From Gracilibacillus oryzae (GTDB taxonomy: Bacteria > Bacillota > Bacilli > Bacillales > Amphibacillaceae), in the NCBI RefSeq assembly GCF_009498735.1, contig NZ_ML762428.1:79327-143326 (forward strand): a stretch of 64,000 nt of DNA, given 5' to 3'. This document shows, in pieces, positions 62,660 to 64,000 of the stretch. The notes below the pieces were generated by a model. The model did no database searches and was not told the DNA's origin. It was given only the letters and a program-made list of their open reading frames with translations. A program made the translations under genes and the position numbers. How positions within the stretch are numbered: position 1 is the first letter of the stretch; each line of letters begins with the position of its first letter.

Positions 62660-63769
62660 TTATTTTATTGCTTTTGTAGAATTACGGATTACTAATTCTG
62701 GATCAAACCGGATTAAATCATTTTCTGTCATCGGCTGCTTTTTCGAACCCTTAGATTGCTTGATCATATCTAGAATAACTTTGGCAGCTAACTCGCCCAT
62801 TTCACTTTGAGGATGTTTTATTGTAGTTAACTTTACTTCTGTCACTTCCGCCATAAATGAGTCATCAAATCCAACCATAGAAATATCGTCCGGAACCTTT
62901 AATTGCTTTTCTCTGATTACATCCAATAACTTAATGGCAAGTTCATCATTATAACAAACAATCCCTGTCGGGCGATTTTCTGTATTCTCTAATAGTTTTT
63001 GTAATTCTTCAATCGGCTTCTCAGCCTTTTCCTCTGTCGTATATGGGATGATATTATTAGGCGATATTTCAATATTATGCTTCCGATGAGCTTTTAAATA
63101 TCCTTTCATCCTTTTGGTTCCTTGGGTATCATCCGTCTTAAAGAAACCGATAATATTTTTGTGGCCTAATTCAATTAAATGTTCTGTCTGGAGAAAGCCG
63201 CCTTTTTCCTCATCCATCACAATATGAAATGGCTCTAATTCATCATAAAATGCGTTTATCATAAGATAAGGGATATTTTGCCGCTCAAGATTTAAATAGT
63301 AATTTATATTAGGATTAGAGACTGCACTTTTTGTTGGTTCTATGATGACACCATCGAATTGCTGTGTTAAAATATTTTCTAAAAATTTTCTCTCATTGTC
63401 ATGGTCATTGTTTGTCGAAAACAAACTAACTTGATAACCACGCTGGCTTAAATAGGATTCTGCACCTCTGATAATCGATGGGAAAATATAATCAGATATA
63501 TATGTTGTAATAATTGCTATATTTTTTTGCATGACGGAATGCTGATTATCTTCTTTAGAGCGGTCAGCACAGAAAGTACCGGCACCCTGTTCACGATAAA
63601 GCCACCCTTGATTGACAAGGTCACCAATGGCAAGTCTCACAGTATGACGACTTACACCGAACTGTTTCATCAATTCACTCTCTGAGCTGATCTTCTGGTA
63701 CGGCTGGTAAGTACCATCTAAAATCTGAGATTTGATTGCCTGTTTTACTATATTATATTTTGTTTGCAT
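62660..63769 (-). CDS. AraR paralogue (copy 2)
   Basis: The 369-residue protein has the same GntR plus LacI layout and is clearly a paralogue of the neighbouring AraR. The DNA-binding regions are nearly the same (GVSRHTVRLAIGDLVNQGWLYREQGAGTFCADR), as are SDYIFPSIIRGAESYLSQRGY, FYDELEPFHIVMDEEKGGFLQTEHLIELGHKNI and ISMVGFDDSFMAEVTEVKLTTI. The almost identical recognition helix suggests it binds the same boxes, while differences in the effector domain could change the inducer. No AraR box is visible upstream; a dispersed element occupies its leader. It has its own terminator and promoter. Confidence 0.9.
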   Translation of the reverse strand: MQTKYNIVKQAIKSQILDGTYQPYQKISSESELMKQFGVSRHTVRLAIGDLVNQGWLYREQGAGTFCADRSKEDNQHSVMQKNIAIITTYISDYIFPSIIRGAESYLSQRGYQVSLFSTNNDHDNERKFLENILTQQFDGVIIEPTKSAVSNPNINYYLNLERQNIPYLMINAFYDELEPFHIVMDEEKGGFLQTEHLIELGHKNIIGFFKTDDTQGTKRMKGYLKAHRKHNIEISPNNIIPYTTEEKAEKPIEELQKLLENTENRPTGIVCYNDELAIKLLDVIREKQLKVPDDISMVGFDDSFMAEVTEVKLTTIKHPQSEMGELAAKVILDMIKQSKGSKKQPMTENDLIRFDPELVIRNSTKAIK

Positions 63770-63812
63770 TTACACACCTCATTAAACTGACTTAAACAAC
63801 ACTTATAGACGA

Positions 63813-63906
63813 TTCAAAAAGTCATCAATTGGCTTGCGAGTCCGCTCCTCACTGCAGTCCCTCGAACTTCTTGCTTTCAATTTGCCGACTTTTTGAACAC
63901 GCACTT
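63813..63906 (-). repeat. Leader-located dispersed element, copy B (short form)
   Basis: TTCAAAAAGT (63813-63822) and ACTTTTTGAAC (63888-63898) are inverted ends, continuing to ACGCACTT. GCTTGCGAGTCCGCTCCTCAC and CTTCTTGCTTTCAATTTGCC match copy A, while about 56 bp of its middle are absent. It starts 43 bp upstream of the araR copy 2 start codon. Confidence 0.82.
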
Positions 63907-64000
63907 ATACAGCTTCTTATAATATATATTTTACCTTAAACGGCCCAAACCAACAACAGTACCTGTTATATTAAGACAGAAAGAGAGATCTACAACATGT

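Overview
The window reads as chromosome of a low-G+C Gram-positive bacterium of the family Bacillaceae. The genes are AT-rich with strong AGGAGG-type ribosome binding sites. It carries typical Bacillus-type families (HelD, a YpuA-like DUF1002 protein, AraR, a RsbR-type STAS protein, PadR plus a HAAS-like domain, a 7Fe ferredoxin) and catabolite-responsive (cre) elements. A halotolerant genus such as Gracilibacillus is my guess from the mixture of genes; nothing in the sequence proves it.

Layout. 1-7.8 kb: a truncated GH2 enzyme, an ArsR-type regulator, and a two-gene operon of a large GH106-like hydrolase and a cytosolic sulfatase. 8-20.1 kb: housekeeping and accessory genes (ferredoxin, aldo/keto reductase, LysR regulator, HelD, a heterodimeric ABC exporter, a decayed cytochrome oxidase locus, DUF1002, RidA, YjbQ). 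20.3-24.4 kb: galacturonate genes uxaC and uxaE, with a divergent LacI repressor. 24.5-28.4 kb: a lipoprotein, a repeat-built mobile-like element, larC2 with a TetR gene, a membrane protein and a RsbR paralogue. 28.7-44.1 kb: a long minus-strand pectin/rhamnogalacturonan locus running from an LplABC-type importer to kdgA, kdgK, kduI and kduD, with a divergent DUF624 plus YesS-type regulator pair (44.5-47.5 kb). 47.5-51 kb: a PadR operon with an UppP phosphatase, two dispersed repeats, and larC1. 51.1-63.8 kb: an arabinan locus with two GH51 enzymes, a GH27 enzyme, araNPQ, a GH43 arabinanase and two tandem AraR repressors.

How it works together. None of the glycoside hydrolases has a visible signal peptide, while both importers have lipoprotein binding proteins. 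Oligosaccharides of rhamnogalacturonan, homogalacturonan and arabinan are therefore probably imported and dismantled in the cytosol. Unsaturated uronate goes through KdgF, KduI and KduD to 2-keto-3-deoxygluconate, then KdgK and KdgA to pyruvate and glyceraldehyde-3-phosphate. Free galacturonate enters through UxaC and UxaE. AraR boxes, a LacI palindrome and several cre-like sites indicate inducer and carbon-catabolite control.

Non-coding content is unusually rich. There is a perfectly phased 52-bp tandem array (10 units) and a perfectly phased 20-bp array (6 units). There is a hairpin-repeat family with compensatory base changes between copies, a 477-bp inverted duplication with 24-bp terminal inverted repeats, and a leader-located TTCAAAAAGT element in front of two unrelated genes. 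No tRNA, rRNA, CRISPR array or transposase gene was recognised.
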